The notes below the pieces were generated by a model. The model saw only the letters and a program-made list of their open reading frames with translations, did not search any database and was not told where the DNA came from. DNA of 64,000 nt from Marinifilaceae bacterium (GTDB lineage: Bacteria > Bacteroidota > Bacteroidia > Bacteroidales > Marinifilaceae): the NCBI GenBank assembly GCA_016936255.1, contig JAFGYE010000026.1:62001-126000 (forward strand), read 5' to 3'. This document shows positions 27,020-35,955 of this stretch, one piece after another. The first letter of the stretch is position 1, and each line of letters opens with the position of its first letter. The position numbers were made by a program, and so were the translations under genes.

Positions 27020-27116
27020 TTTTGTATGGAACAAATTGTGAAGTTTCAACAAACATGATTTACTAATCTGGTTGAAAGATATTTTAGATTCCATTTATCA
27101 ACCAAAATGGCAAGGA

Positions 27117-28577
27117 ATGAAAAGATTGCATTCATTTATTTTAAAAAGCTTTTTAGGGCCTCTGGCATTTACCTTTTTTATCTGCATGTTTGTTTTACTC
27201 ATGCAATTTTTATGGCGTTACATAGATGAATTGGTAGGAAAAGGCCTTGACTGGACTGTTATTGCAGAATTTCTATTTTATGTTTCGGCGACTTTAGTCC
27301 CAATGGCACTTCCTTTAGCTATTTTATTAGCCTCCATAATGACCTTCGGGAATATGGGTGAGAATTACGAACTTATAGCAATGAAAGCGGCAGGAATATC
27401 CTTGCAAAGGATTATGAAACCATTAACTATCCTAATTATCATAATTAGCTTAGGTGCGTTTTATTTCTCCAACAACATAATGCCCATTGCTTCCCTTAAA
27501 ACAACAACCTTACTTCGTGATATCAAAAGACAAAACCCTGAATTAATTCTTAAAGAGGGAATTTTTACCAACGACTTACCAAAATTTAGTGTTAAAGTTG
27601 GCAAAATAGATAAAAATACGGGAATGATGTATGATCTTTTGATTTATGATCATCGTGAAAATCTAGGCAATACAGATGTAACTGTAGCCGATTCGGGGAC
27701 TATGGTAACTTCAGCTGACAAGCTAACTATGAATCTTACGCTTTATAGTGGTAATATTTATCAGGAAGTAAAACAAAAACCCCGAAACAGAAACAAAAAT
27801 CATCCGTCCCGAAGAATAAAATTCAGAGTATTTAAGCAAAATATTTCGTTGCCGGGTACAGATTTAAAGAGAACTGACGAAAATGTTTACAAAACCAGTT
27901 ATAGAATGCTGAATTTGGGACAATTGATAAATCAGGAAGACTCCCTTGAGCTTAACCTAAAAAAAGATAAAGATAACTTTACTAAAAATTTGCTTGCCAG
28001 GCATTATTTTCAAAAAGAACCTAAGAGCCTGTTAAAAGACTCAATTAAATCGATCTTAATTACAGAAAAGATAAAAGATGCTGACTCTTTGTTCAATAAA
28101 CTTTCCCCATCAAAAAAACTTACTACAATTAGTTATGCTTTAAACAAAAGCAGAAAGGCCCGTGAAAATATTTCCAGAAAAGATGGCGAATTTTCCGGCC
28201 AAATTAAATGGATCAGAAAATACACCAACGAATGGCATCGTAAATTCACATTGCCTTTTGCCTGCTTTATCTTTTTCTTTATTGGAGCACCTCTTGGAGC
28301 CATTATCCGCAAAGGAGGATTGGGTCTGCCGGTAATCATCTCCATTTTGTTTTTTATTGTTTACTATATCATTTCGATGACAGCAGAACGCTTTTCAAAA
28401 GAGTTGGTTCTTGAGCCGGTTTGGGGCATGTGGATGTCTTCATTTATCGTGTTGCCTTTGGGAATAATTTTGACTTATAAAGCGACAACCGACTCTACTG
28501 TATTCAATATTGAGAATTATATTGATTTCTTTAAGAAAATCAATCCTTTGAATTTTTTCAAGAAAAAACATGTATAA
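27117..28577 (+). CDS. LptF/LptG (YjgP/YjgQ) family permease
   Basis: An inner-membrane subunit of the LptBFG exporter that extracts lipopolysaccharide and passes it to the periplasmic bridge. The ATG at 27117 (MKRLHSFILKSF) gives 486 residues; a longer frame would need TTG at 27072. There are three hydrophobic segments in the first 110 residues and three in the last 120, with a large periplasmic region between, longer than in E. coli LptF. Whether it is LptF or LptG is not decidable. It overlaps the next gene by 8 bases. Confidence 0.9.
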   Translation: MKRLHSFILKSFLGPLAFTFFICMFVLLMQFLWRYIDELVGKGLDWTVIAEFLFYVSATLVPMALPLAILLASIMTFGNMGENYELIAMKAAGISLQRIMKPLTILIIIISLGAFYFSNNIMPIASLKTTTLLRDIKRQNPELILKEGIFTNDLPKFSVKVGKIDKNTGMMYDLLIYDHRENLGNTDVTVADSGTMVTSADKLTMNLTLYSGNIYQEVKQKPRNRNKNHPSRRIKFRVFKQNISLPGTDLKRTDENVYKTSYRMLNLGQLINQEDSLELNLKKDKDNFTKNLLARHYFQKEPKSLLKDSIKSILITEKIKDADSLFNKLSPSKKLTTISYALNKSRKARENISRKDGEFSGQIKWIRKYTNEWHRKFTLPFACFIFFFIGAPLGAIIRKGGLGLPVIISILFFIVYYIISMTAERFSKELVLEPVWGMWMSSFIVLPLGIILTYKATTDSTVFNIENYIDFFKKINPLNFFKKKHV

Positions 28578-29040
28578 ACTATTCATCATTTTAGGATTAC
28601 TTTTTATTCTTATATCGAATTCGTGTACCACATCAGTGCTGCCTCAGAATAAGGAAGTAGATGAATTCATTAATAAATGGCACAAAGCTGCAGCTGAGGC
28701 AGAATTAACATCCTATTTTGATATGATGAGTGAAAATGCCATTTATATTGGCACAGATGCAGGCGAACGCTGGACTAAAAAAGAATTTTTCACATTCTGC
28801 GAACCACACTTTTTAAAAGGAAAAACCTGGGATTTTAAACCTTTCGACCGACAAATATATTTCTCCGACGATAACAAAACCATCTGGTTTGATGAATTAC
28901 TAAATACATGGATGGGCGTTTGTCGGGGATCAGGCGTAATTGTTCTTGAAAATGGAGAACTTAAAATTTCTCACTATCATCTGTCTGTTACCATTAAGAA
29001 TGAAAAGATGAACGAATTTTTACTAATCAATCAGGAATAG
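28570..29040 (+). CDS. NTF2-like putative lipoprotein
   Basis: A 156-residue protein whose N-terminus is hydrophobic and ends at a cysteine (LLFILISNSCTTS), so a lipidated envelope protein is likely, although the lipobox is loose. The body resembles the SnoaL/DUF4440-like NTF2 fold: EVDEFINKWHKAAAEAELTSYFDMMSENAIYIGTDAGERW. It starts inside the end of the permease gene, suggesting translational coupling and perhaps an envelope role. No catalytic residue was assigned. Confidence 0.8.
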   Translation: MYKLFIILGLLFILISNSCTTSVLPQNKEVDEFINKWHKAAAEAELTSYFDMMSENAIYIGTDAGERWTKKEFFTFCEPHFLKGKTWDFKPFDRQIYFSDDNKTIWFDELLNTWMGVCRGSGVIVLENGELKISHYHLSVTIKNEKMNEFLLINQE

Positions 29041-29041
29041 C

Positions 29042-29209
29042 ATGTTCGACGACTTAAAACCAGATATAGATTATACGATGAGTCCGGATGGATATCGGAT
29101 ACTTTCTAAAAAGTATTTGACAGAGAGAGGATATTGCTGTGGAAACGGATGCAAAAACTGCCCCTATTTTCCAAAACACAACAAAGGAAACAGAACATTA
29201 AAAGAGTAA
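29042..29209 (+). CDS. DUF5522-like small cysteine-rich protein
   Basis: A 55-residue frame starting MFDDLKPDIDYTMSPDGYRI and ending NRTLKE, one base after the preceding stop and 6 bases before fmt. The core CCGNGCKNCPYF has four cysteines and matches the DUF5522 pattern, a probable metal-binding knuckle. It is too short for most gene finders but is supported by the tight operon position and the family-like motif. The function is unknown. Confidence 0.82.
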   Translation: MFDDLKPDIDYTMSPDGYRILSKKYLTERGYCCGNGCKNCPYFPKHNKGNRTLKE

Positions 29210-29215
29210 GGAACT

Positions 29216-30181
29216 ATGAATAAACTTCGAATTGTATACATGGGGACACCCGAATTTGCCGTTGCTCCTCTTGAAGCCTTACTAAATGCAGGATGCAATG
29301 TTGTCGGTGTAATTACAAACCCTGACAAACCTGCCGGCAGAGGTCAACAAATTCAGGAAGCTGCGGTTAAAAAATTCGCAGTAGAAAAAGGACTGAAAAT
29401 CCTTCAGCCAGAGAAATTTCGAAATGAAGAATTTCTGCAGGAATTAAAAGCCTTAAAAGCTGACCTTCAAGTGGTGGTTGCATTTAAAATGCTTCCTGAA
29501 ATGGTGTGGAACATGCCAAAATACGGAACGTTAAACCTTCACGCATCACTTCTTCCTCAGTACAGAGGTGCTGCTCCAATCAATTGGGCTATCATCAATG
29601 GAGATAAAGAAACTGGTGTTTCAACCTTTCTGCTTCAGCATAAAATTGACACTGGTAATATCCTGTTTCAGGAAAAAATTTCGATTGGAGATAATGATAA
29701 CGTAGAAGTTATTCATGATAAATTAATGACTGTTGGTTCTGAATTGGTTGTTAAAACCGTTCATGCTATAGAAACCGGAGAATATCCTCAAATTCCTCAG
29801 GAAAGTTTATCCTATGAAGTAATTACATTAAAATCGGCACCAAAAATTTTCAAAGAAGATTGTAAAATAGATTGGACTAAAGATTTAGACTCTATCCATA
29901 ACTTGATTCGTGGCTTAAGTCCTTACCCGGCTTCATGGACCGAGTTAATTCCTAATGAAACAGGAAAAGCAATTGGACTTAAAGTTTTCACAACAGAAAA
30001 AGAAAAAACAAATCACAGTGAAGAAATTGGCCGTATCGTTACCGATGGCAAATCCTATTTAAAGGTAGCTGTAAAAGGAGGTTTCATTTCCATCAAAATG
30101 CTTCAGCAAGCTGGCAAAAAACGGATGAAAACTGAAGATTTTCTCCGAGGATTTCAACAAATAAAGAACTATCATTTATAA
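29216..30181 (+). CDS. fmt: Methionyl-tRNA formyltransferase
   Basis: It formylates initiator Met-tRNA using 10-formyl-tetrahydrofolate. The 321-residue protein has the hydrolase-like core with LNLHASLLPQYRGAAPINWA (conserved His), the following INGDKETGVSTFLL with the catalytic aspartate further on at HKIDTG, and the C-terminal tRNA-binding OB-like domain from about residue 205. It is 6 bases downstream of the small cysteine-rich gene and is the last gene before a strong terminator. Confidence 0.97.
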   Translation: MNKLRIVYMGTPEFAVAPLEALLNAGCNVVGVITNPDKPAGRGQQIQEAAVKKFAVEKGLKILQPEKFRNEEFLQELKALKADLQVVVAFKMLPEMVWNMPKYGTLNLHASLLPQYRGAAPINWAIINGDKETGVSTFLLQHKIDTGNILFQEKISIGDNDNVEVIHDKLMTVGSELVVKTVHAIETGEYPQIPQESLSYEVITLKSAPKIFKEDCKIDWTKDLDSIHNLIRGLSPYPASWTELIPNETGKAIGLKVFTTEKEKTNHSEEIGRIVTDGKSYLKVAVKGGFISIKMLQQAGKKRMKTEDFLRGFQQIKNYHL

Positions 30182-30188
30182 TATACAG

Positions 30189-30215
30189 GGAAGCTGTTTA
30201 CAGCTTCCTTTTTTT
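30189..30215 (+). terminator. Terminator after fmt
   Basis: GGAAGCTG (30189-30196) pairs with CAGCTTCC (30201-30208) with a TTTA loop and a run of seven T's. Confidence 0.92.
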
Positions 30216-30470
30216 ATGCTCACCAATTAAAAAAGGAAACTCACCAATTATTCTTTTATTTCCGAAAACCTTTTCGTAAATTTTATATAACTCTAATTTG
30301 GTTCTTAACAAGAACAATTTACAATTAGAATATTTTCATTCTACTGCCAGAATAACTTCCTCATCCTCTCACCTCTTATACATAGAGAGTATATTCATTT
30401 GTGCCTCATCATGTGCCAATTTTACATTTTGATATGCTTATAATATCTTACCTGCATAAACTTATAATTT

Positions 30471-32240
30471 ATGGTAACGCGCATTTTTGATTTACTAGAA
30501 AATTACAGGAAAAACTTTCCGGACAAAAGAGATGCCTTTGCCAAAAAGGAAAAAGACGAATGGATACCGTTTTCAACTGAGCAATACCTTACATATTCGG
30601 ATTATATAAGCTATGCTCTGCTGGAAAATGGAATTAAAAAGAATGATTGCGTTATTACAATAACCAATAACAGACCAGAATGGAATTTTGTTGATATGGG
30701 TCTGGCACAAATTGGTGCTGTTCATGTACCATTATATCCAACAATAAACACCAAAAGTTATGATTATATTATTCTGCAATGTCGGCCTATAGCCATTTTT
30801 GTAGCTGATCATGTTTTATATGAAAAAATTGCACCTCTTCTAAACAATCATCCATCAATAAAATTTGTGTATTCATTTGAAAAAATAAAATCGGTGACTC
30901 ACTGGAGTACTCTGCTGGAAAGAGGCGAAAAGGCTGAAAACATAATGCAAAAAAAGCTGCTGGCAATAAAAGATAGCATTCAACCAGATGATTTAGTAAC
31001 CATCATTTATACATCCGGAACTACAGGAAATCCTAAAGGTGTTATGCTTTCTCACAACAATTTCATAAGCAATGTTTTGGCATCTGCTGCCAGCTTAAAT
31101 TTAAATTCATCTCACAAAACCTTGAGTTTCCTACCAATTAATCATGTTTACGAACGAATGGTAAATTACCAATACCAATACAAAGGAATTAGCATTTACT
31201 ACGCCGAAAGTATGGATACTATTGGTGACAATTTGCGCGAACTAAAGCCTCATGGTTTTGCTACTGTTCCTCGTGTACTCGAAAAAGTATATGATAAAAT
31301 CATGGCAAAAGGAAAAAGCTTACCATTTTTCAAGAAAACAATTTTCTTGTGGGCTGTTAATCTGGGACAAAGATATGAGTTGAACCGAGCCAATGGCTGG
31401 TGGTATGAATTCAAATTAAAAATAGCCCGCAAACTGGTTTTTAACAAGTGGCAGGAAGCCTTAGGTGGAAATATCAAATTCATGTGCTCCGGAGGTGCCC
31501 CATTACAAGTTCGTTTAGAGCGGCTTTTTTGGGCTGCGGGAATTCCTGTTCAAGAAGGATATGGACTGACAGAAACATCACCCATTATCTCTGCAAATCA
31601 AAATTGTTATCCGGATGTAAAATTCGGTACCGTTGGACCAGTATTAAAAGGTGTAGAAGTTAAAATTGCTGAAGATGGTGAGATTTTGGTTCGCGGGCCA
31701 AACGTAATGCTTGGCTATTACAAAAATCCAGAATTGACAAAGGAAGTTCTCGACGAAGATGCTTGGTTTCATACGGGAGATATTGGTTGTTGGGAAGATA
31801 GTCGTTTTTTAAAAATCACCGATCGAAAAAAGGAAATGTTCAAGACATCGGGAGGAATATATATCGCTCCTCAGGAAATTGAAAACAAACTTAAAGAATC
31901 TCCTTTTATTGATCAAAGTATTGTTTGTGGTGAATTTAAAAGATTCCCTTCAGTAATCATTTCTCCCGACTTTGTATTTCTAAAAGAATATTGCAGACGC
32001 AAAAGAATCCCATTTGAGAGTGCTGATCAAATCATTTACAATCAAAAGATTCAAGTTCGTTTCTGGAAAGAAATTCAAAAAATGAATGACAACCTGGATC
32101 GTCCTAAAAAAATTAAAAGTTTCAGATTGGTTGCTGATGTTTGGTCTCCTGAAACAGGAGAACTCTCACCTACTCTAAAACTAAAACGTACCGTTTTAAA
32201 AAATAAATATCAATTAATAATTGAAGAAATTTATTCCTAA
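30471..32240 (+). CDS. AMP-forming long-chain acyl-CoA synthetase
   Basis: It activates fatty acids to acyl-CoA at the membrane face. The 589-residue protein has the ATP-binding loop TIIYTSGTTGNPKGVMLSH (about residues 177-195), the YGLTETSP motif and DRKKEMFKTSGGIYIAPQEIE near residue 455. It is first in a run of four same-strand genes (21-, 31- and 84-base gaps) encoding a full beta-oxidation set, which supports a catabolic FadD-like role. The chain-length preference is not readable from sequence. Confidence 0.93.
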   Translation: MVTRIFDLLENYRKNFPDKRDAFAKKEKDEWIPFSTEQYLTYSDYISYALLENGIKKNDCVITITNNRPEWNFVDMGLAQIGAVHVPLYPTINTKSYDYIILQCRPIAIFVADHVLYEKIAPLLNNHPSIKFVYSFEKIKSVTHWSTLLERGEKAENIMQKKLLAIKDSIQPDDLVTIIYTSGTTGNPKGVMLSHNNFISNVLASAASLNLNSSHKTLSFLPINHVYERMVNYQYQYKGISIYYAESMDTIGDNLRELKPHGFATVPRVLEKVYDKIMAKGKSLPFFKKTIFLWAVNLGQRYELNRANGWWYEFKLKIARKLVFNKWQEALGGNIKFMCSGGAPLQVRLERLFWAAGIPVQEGYGLTETSPIISANQNCYPDVKFGTVGPVLKGVEVKIAEDGEILVRGPNVMLGYYKNPELTKEVLDEDAWFHTGDIGCWEDSRFLKITDRKKEMFKTSGGIYIAPQEIENKLKESPFIDQSIVCGEFKRFPSVIISPDFVFLKEYCRRKRIPFESADQIIYNQKIQVRFWKEIQKMNDNLDRPKKIKSFRLVADVWSPETGELSPTLKLKRTVLKNKYQLIIEEIYS

Positions 32241-32261
32241 CACATACTTAAAATACTATAT

Positions 32262-34664
32262 ATGCATCGTAAAATAAGGAAAGTTGCCGTTCTGGGAGCC
32301 GGTGTTATGGGTGCCCAAATTGCTTGTCATTTTGCAAATATTGGTGTAGAAGTTCTTTTGTTGGATATGCCTCCAAAGGAATTAAATGCTGAAGAAGAAA
32401 AAGCAGGTTTCTCTCTTAACCATCCTAAAGTAAGGAATCGAATTGTAAACCAAATGCTTGGGAAAACATTAAAAATGAACCCGGCCCCTTTGTATTTAAA
32501 GAGTTTTTCAAAACGGATTTTAACCGGAAATTTTGAAGATGATCTTTATCGTATCAAAGATTGTGATTGGGTTATAGAAGCAATCATCGAAAATTTAGAA
32601 ATCAAACAAAAATTATATGCCCGCATTGAGGAATATAGAAAACCAGCTTCTTTAATTACAAGCAACACATCAGGAATACCAATTGGAATGCTCTTGGAAG
32701 GTAGATCGGATGATTTTAAACAATCGTTCTGCGGCACACATTTTTTTAACCCGCCAAGATATTTAAAACTTTTAGAGATTATACCTTCAAAATACACATC
32801 ACAGGAAGTAATTGATTTCCTCACTGAATTTGGAGAAAAGCATCTGGGAAAAACAGTAGTGATTTGTAAAGATACACCTGCCTTTATTGCCAACAGAATC
32901 GGCGTGTATTCCATGATGTCGGTATTTCATCTGATGAAAGAATTCGACCTTTCGGTGGAAGAAACAGATAAATTGACCGGCCCTATTATCGGAAGACCAA
33001 AATCAGCCACATTCCGCACCTGCGATGTTGTTGGTTTGGATACTTTAGTTCTCGTGGCTCAAAACCTAAAAAAAGCACTTGCTCACGATGAATCTAAAAA
33101 TGTTTTTGAGATTCCTGATTTCATTCAAAAATTAATGGAAAACCAATGGTTGGGGGCAAAAACCGGACAAGGGTTTTATAAAAAGATCAAGAATGAAGAG
33201 GGAATCAGCGAAATCCTTAGCCTGAACTTATCCAACTTTGAATATCAAAGCAAACAACAAATAAAATTTGCAGAATTTGAGGCTGCCAAGGCCATTCCTC
33301 ATCTGAACGACAGATTTAAACTTCTGTTAAAAGGAGACGGAAAAGTCAGTCAATTCTACCGCAAATTATTTTTAGGTTTATTCGCCTACGTATCAAATCG
33401 AATCCCAGAAATATCGGATGAAATTTACAAGATTGATGAAGCCATATGTACAGGTTTTGCATGGGAAATGGGGCCATTCGAAATTTGGGATGCTCTGGGA
33501 TTGAAAAAGACCATTCCCATGATGGAAGAACTGGGATATAAACCTGCAGACTGGACTTATAAAATGGCAGAAAAAGATCAGAAATTCTATCAGCTTAAAG
33601 CTGGAAACAAACAATACTTTGATGTTGGTTCTGAAAATTACATGACCATCCCGGGAACGGAAGAATTAGTCGCACTCAACAATCTTCGCCCTACTCACAG
33701 CATATGGAGCAACGAAGGCTGCAGTATTATCGATTTGGGTGATGGCGTTATTAATCTGGAATTCCACACCAAGATGAATACCATTGGCAGTGAAATTATT
33801 CAGGGAATTATCAAAGCCATTGAACTGGCCGAAACAGAATACAAAGCACTCATTATTTCCAACGAAGGAGAAAATTTCTCGGCAGGAGCAAATATCGGCC
33901 TGGTATTTATGCTTGCAATCGAACAGGAGCTTGAAGAACTGGACCTAGTTGTTAGAACCTTTCAAAATACCATGCTGAAACTAAAATATGCATCGGTTCC
34001 GGTGATTGCGGCTCCACATGGAATGACTCTTGGCGGCGGATGCGAGGTTTGCATGCACTGCGATAAGGTAATTGCCCATGCCGAAACCTATATGGGATTG
34101 GTTGAATTGGGCGTAGGCGTAATTCCTGCTGGTGGTGGCACTAAAGAATTTGCCTGTCGCCTGTCGAAAGAAATGGTTGCAGACGATATCAGAACCAACC
34201 GATTCAGGGATAAATTCTTGACTATCGGACAAGCAAAAGTATCAACATCAGGCTATGAGGCCTTCGAATTGGGATATCTGCGAAAAGACGCAGATGAAGT
34301 AATTGTCAGCAGAAAACATCAATTACTTTACGCTAAAAAAACAGCTTTATTAATGTGCGAAAAAGGCTACACTCCTCCCCTGCCAACCAAAGATATTTTA
34401 GTGTTAGGCTCTGAAGGACTGGCTTTGGTTTATTCTGGAGCAGACGGTATGGAGGTTGGCAATTACATTTCGGAGTACGATAAATATCTATCCATTGAAC
34501 TTGGAAAAGTATTGAGTGGAGGAGAACTGAGTGAACCAACAGAAGTTTCTGAGAACTATATGCTAAATCTGGAACGCATTGCTTTCGTAAAACTATGCCA
34601 GCAAAAGAAAACCATGGAACGAATGCAAAGTCTCTTGCAAAAAGGCACAATTCTTCGAAACTAA
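32262..34664 (+). CDS. fadN: 3-hydroxyacyl-CoA dehydrogenase / enoyl-CoA hydratase, FadN type
   Basis: This 800-residue bifunctional enzyme carries out two steps of beta-oxidation. The N-terminal Rossmann domain begins VAVLGAGVMGAQIACHFANIG (residues 8-28) and the dehydrogenase C-terminal domains follow to about residue 470. The crotonase-like domain lies at the C-terminal side (ISNEGENFSAGANIG, then PHGMTLGGGCEVCMHCD). This order is the reverse of E. coli FadB and matches Bacillus FadN. It is followed by thiolase and acyl-CoA dehydrogenase genes, as in the Bacillus fadNAE operon. Confidence 0.93.
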   Translation: MHRKIRKVAVLGAGVMGAQIACHFANIGVEVLLLDMPPKELNAEEEKAGFSLNHPKVRNRIVNQMLGKTLKMNPAPLYLKSFSKRILTGNFEDDLYRIKDCDWVIEAIIENLEIKQKLYARIEEYRKPASLITSNTSGIPIGMLLEGRSDDFKQSFCGTHFFNPPRYLKLLEIIPSKYTSQEVIDFLTEFGEKHLGKTVVICKDTPAFIANRIGVYSMMSVFHLMKEFDLSVEETDKLTGPIIGRPKSATFRTCDVVGLDTLVLVAQNLKKALAHDESKNVFEIPDFIQKLMENQWLGAKTGQGFYKKIKNEEGISEILSLNLSNFEYQSKQQIKFAEFEAAKAIPHLNDRFKLLLKGDGKVSQFYRKLFLGLFAYVSNRIPEISDEIYKIDEAICTGFAWEMGPFEIWDALGLKKTIPMMEELGYKPADWTYKMAEKDQKFYQLKAGNKQYFDVGSENYMTIPGTEELVALNNLRPTHSIWSNEGCSIIDLGDGVINLEFHTKMNTIGSEIIQGIIKAIELAETEYKALIISNEGENFSAGANIGLVFMLAIEQELEELDLVVRTFQNTMLKLKYASVPVIAAPHGMTLGGGCEVCMHCDKVIAHAETYMGLVELGVGVIPAGGGTKEFACRLSKEMVADDIRTNRFRDKFLTIGQAKVSTSGYEAFELGYLRKDADEVIVSRKHQLLYAKKTALLMCEKGYTPPLPTKDILVLGSEGLALVYSGADGMEVGNYISEYDKYLSIELGKVLSGGELSEPTEVSENYMLNLERIAFVKLCQQKKTMERMQSLLQKGTILRN

Positions 34665-34695
34665 ACACCCGGTACTCACAACAAAAAGCAAAAAT

Positions 34696-35871
34696 ATGAA
34701 TGCATACATAGTAGCCGCCTACCGAAGCCCTGTAGGCAAAGCAAAAAAAGGAAATCTGAGATTCATCCGTCCCGATGATTTAGCAGCCCAGGTAGTTCAG
34801 CACATCATGAAAGAGGTGCCAAATTTAGATGCAGCAATGGTAGATGATGTGATTGTTGGAAATGCAACTCCTGAGGCAGAACAGGGATTAAATGTTGGCC
34901 GTATGATTGCCTTATTGGGATTGGACAATGTGCAGGTTCCTGGAATGACCGTGAACCGCTATTGTTCTTCGGGCTTGGAGAGCATTGCCATTGCCGCTTC
35001 GAAAATTGAGGCCGGTCTGGCTGATTGTATCTTTGCCGGAGGTGTTGAAATGATGTCCTTAATGCCAATGGGCGGATGGCGCTTGGTGCCAAATCTGGGA
35101 ATTGCCAAAACTCATCCCGATTGGTACTGGAACATGGGAATTACTGCCGAAGCCCTGCAGGTGAAATACAACATATCCCGCAAAGAGCAGGATGAATTTG
35201 CATTTCACTCTCACCGAAAAGCGCTGGAAGCACAGGCTCATAATCGTTTTTCGGACGAAATTGTTCCCATTCACGTGCTGGAGACTTTTGTAAATGGACA
35301 GGACAAAGCACAAACCAAAGAACACATTATTAATGTGGACGAAGGACCTAGATTGGGAACAACAGAAGAGGCCTTAAGTAAATTAAGACCTGTTTTTGCT
35401 CAGGGGGGAAGTGTTACCGCAGGCAACTCATCGCAGACCTCGGATGGTGCAGCATTTGTTTTGGTGGTATCCGAAAAAATGCTGAAACTGCTAAATGTAG
35501 AACCAATAGCCCGTTTTGTTTCCTATTCTGTTGCCGGGGTTGAACCAAAATACATGGGAATTGGTCCGGTAGAGGCTATCCCAAAAGTTTTAAAGCGCTC
35601 AGGTTTATCGATGCAGCAGATAGAGCAGATTGAGTTGAATGAAGCCTTCGCGGTACAAGCTCTGGCCGTGATAAAAGAACTAAATCTGAATCCTGATATC
35701 ATTAATGTAAATGGTGGTGCCATTGCTCTTGGGCATCCTCTTGGCTGCACAGGTACAAAATTATCTGTTCAACTGCTTCATGAAATGAAAAAACGCAGGC
35801 AAAAATACGGCATGCTTACCATGTGTGTTGGTTCAGGACAAGGTGCTGCCGGAATTTTTGAGTTATTGTAA
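34696..35871 (+). CDS. fadA: Acetyl-CoA C-acyltransferase (thiolase)
   Basis: It cleaves 3-ketoacyl-CoA to acetyl-CoA and a shortened acyl-CoA. The 391-residue protein has the nucleophilic cysteine in VNRYCSSGLESI (about residue 91), the NEAFAVQ histidine-loop region, GHPLGCTG and the C-terminal MCVGSGQGAAGIFE. It lies 31 bases after the bifunctional enzyme in the beta-oxidation operon, so degradation is more likely than biosynthesis. Confidence 0.95.
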   Translation: MNAYIVAAYRSPVGKAKKGNLRFIRPDDLAAQVVQHIMKEVPNLDAAMVDDVIVGNATPEAEQGLNVGRMIALLGLDNVQVPGMTVNRYCSSGLESIAIAASKIEAGLADCIFAGGVEMMSLMPMGGWRLVPNLGIAKTHPDWYWNMGITAEALQVKYNISRKEQDEFAFHSHRKALEAQAHNRFSDEIVPIHVLETFVNGQDKAQTKEHIINVDEGPRLGTTEEALSKLRPVFAQGGSVTAGNSSQTSDGAAFVLVVSEKMLKLLNVEPIARFVSYSVAGVEPKYMGIGPVEAIPKVLKRSGLSMQQIEQIELNEAFAVQALAVIKELNLNPDIINVNGGAIALGHPLGCTGTKLSVQLLHEMKKRRQKYGMLTMCVGSGQGAAGIFELL

Positions 35872-35955
35872 GGAAAAAGGAATAAGGTAAAAGGTGAAAG
35901 TAAATTCAAAAAAAACAGCCTTCACTGTTTACTGCTAACCGTAAATTGAAACAAT

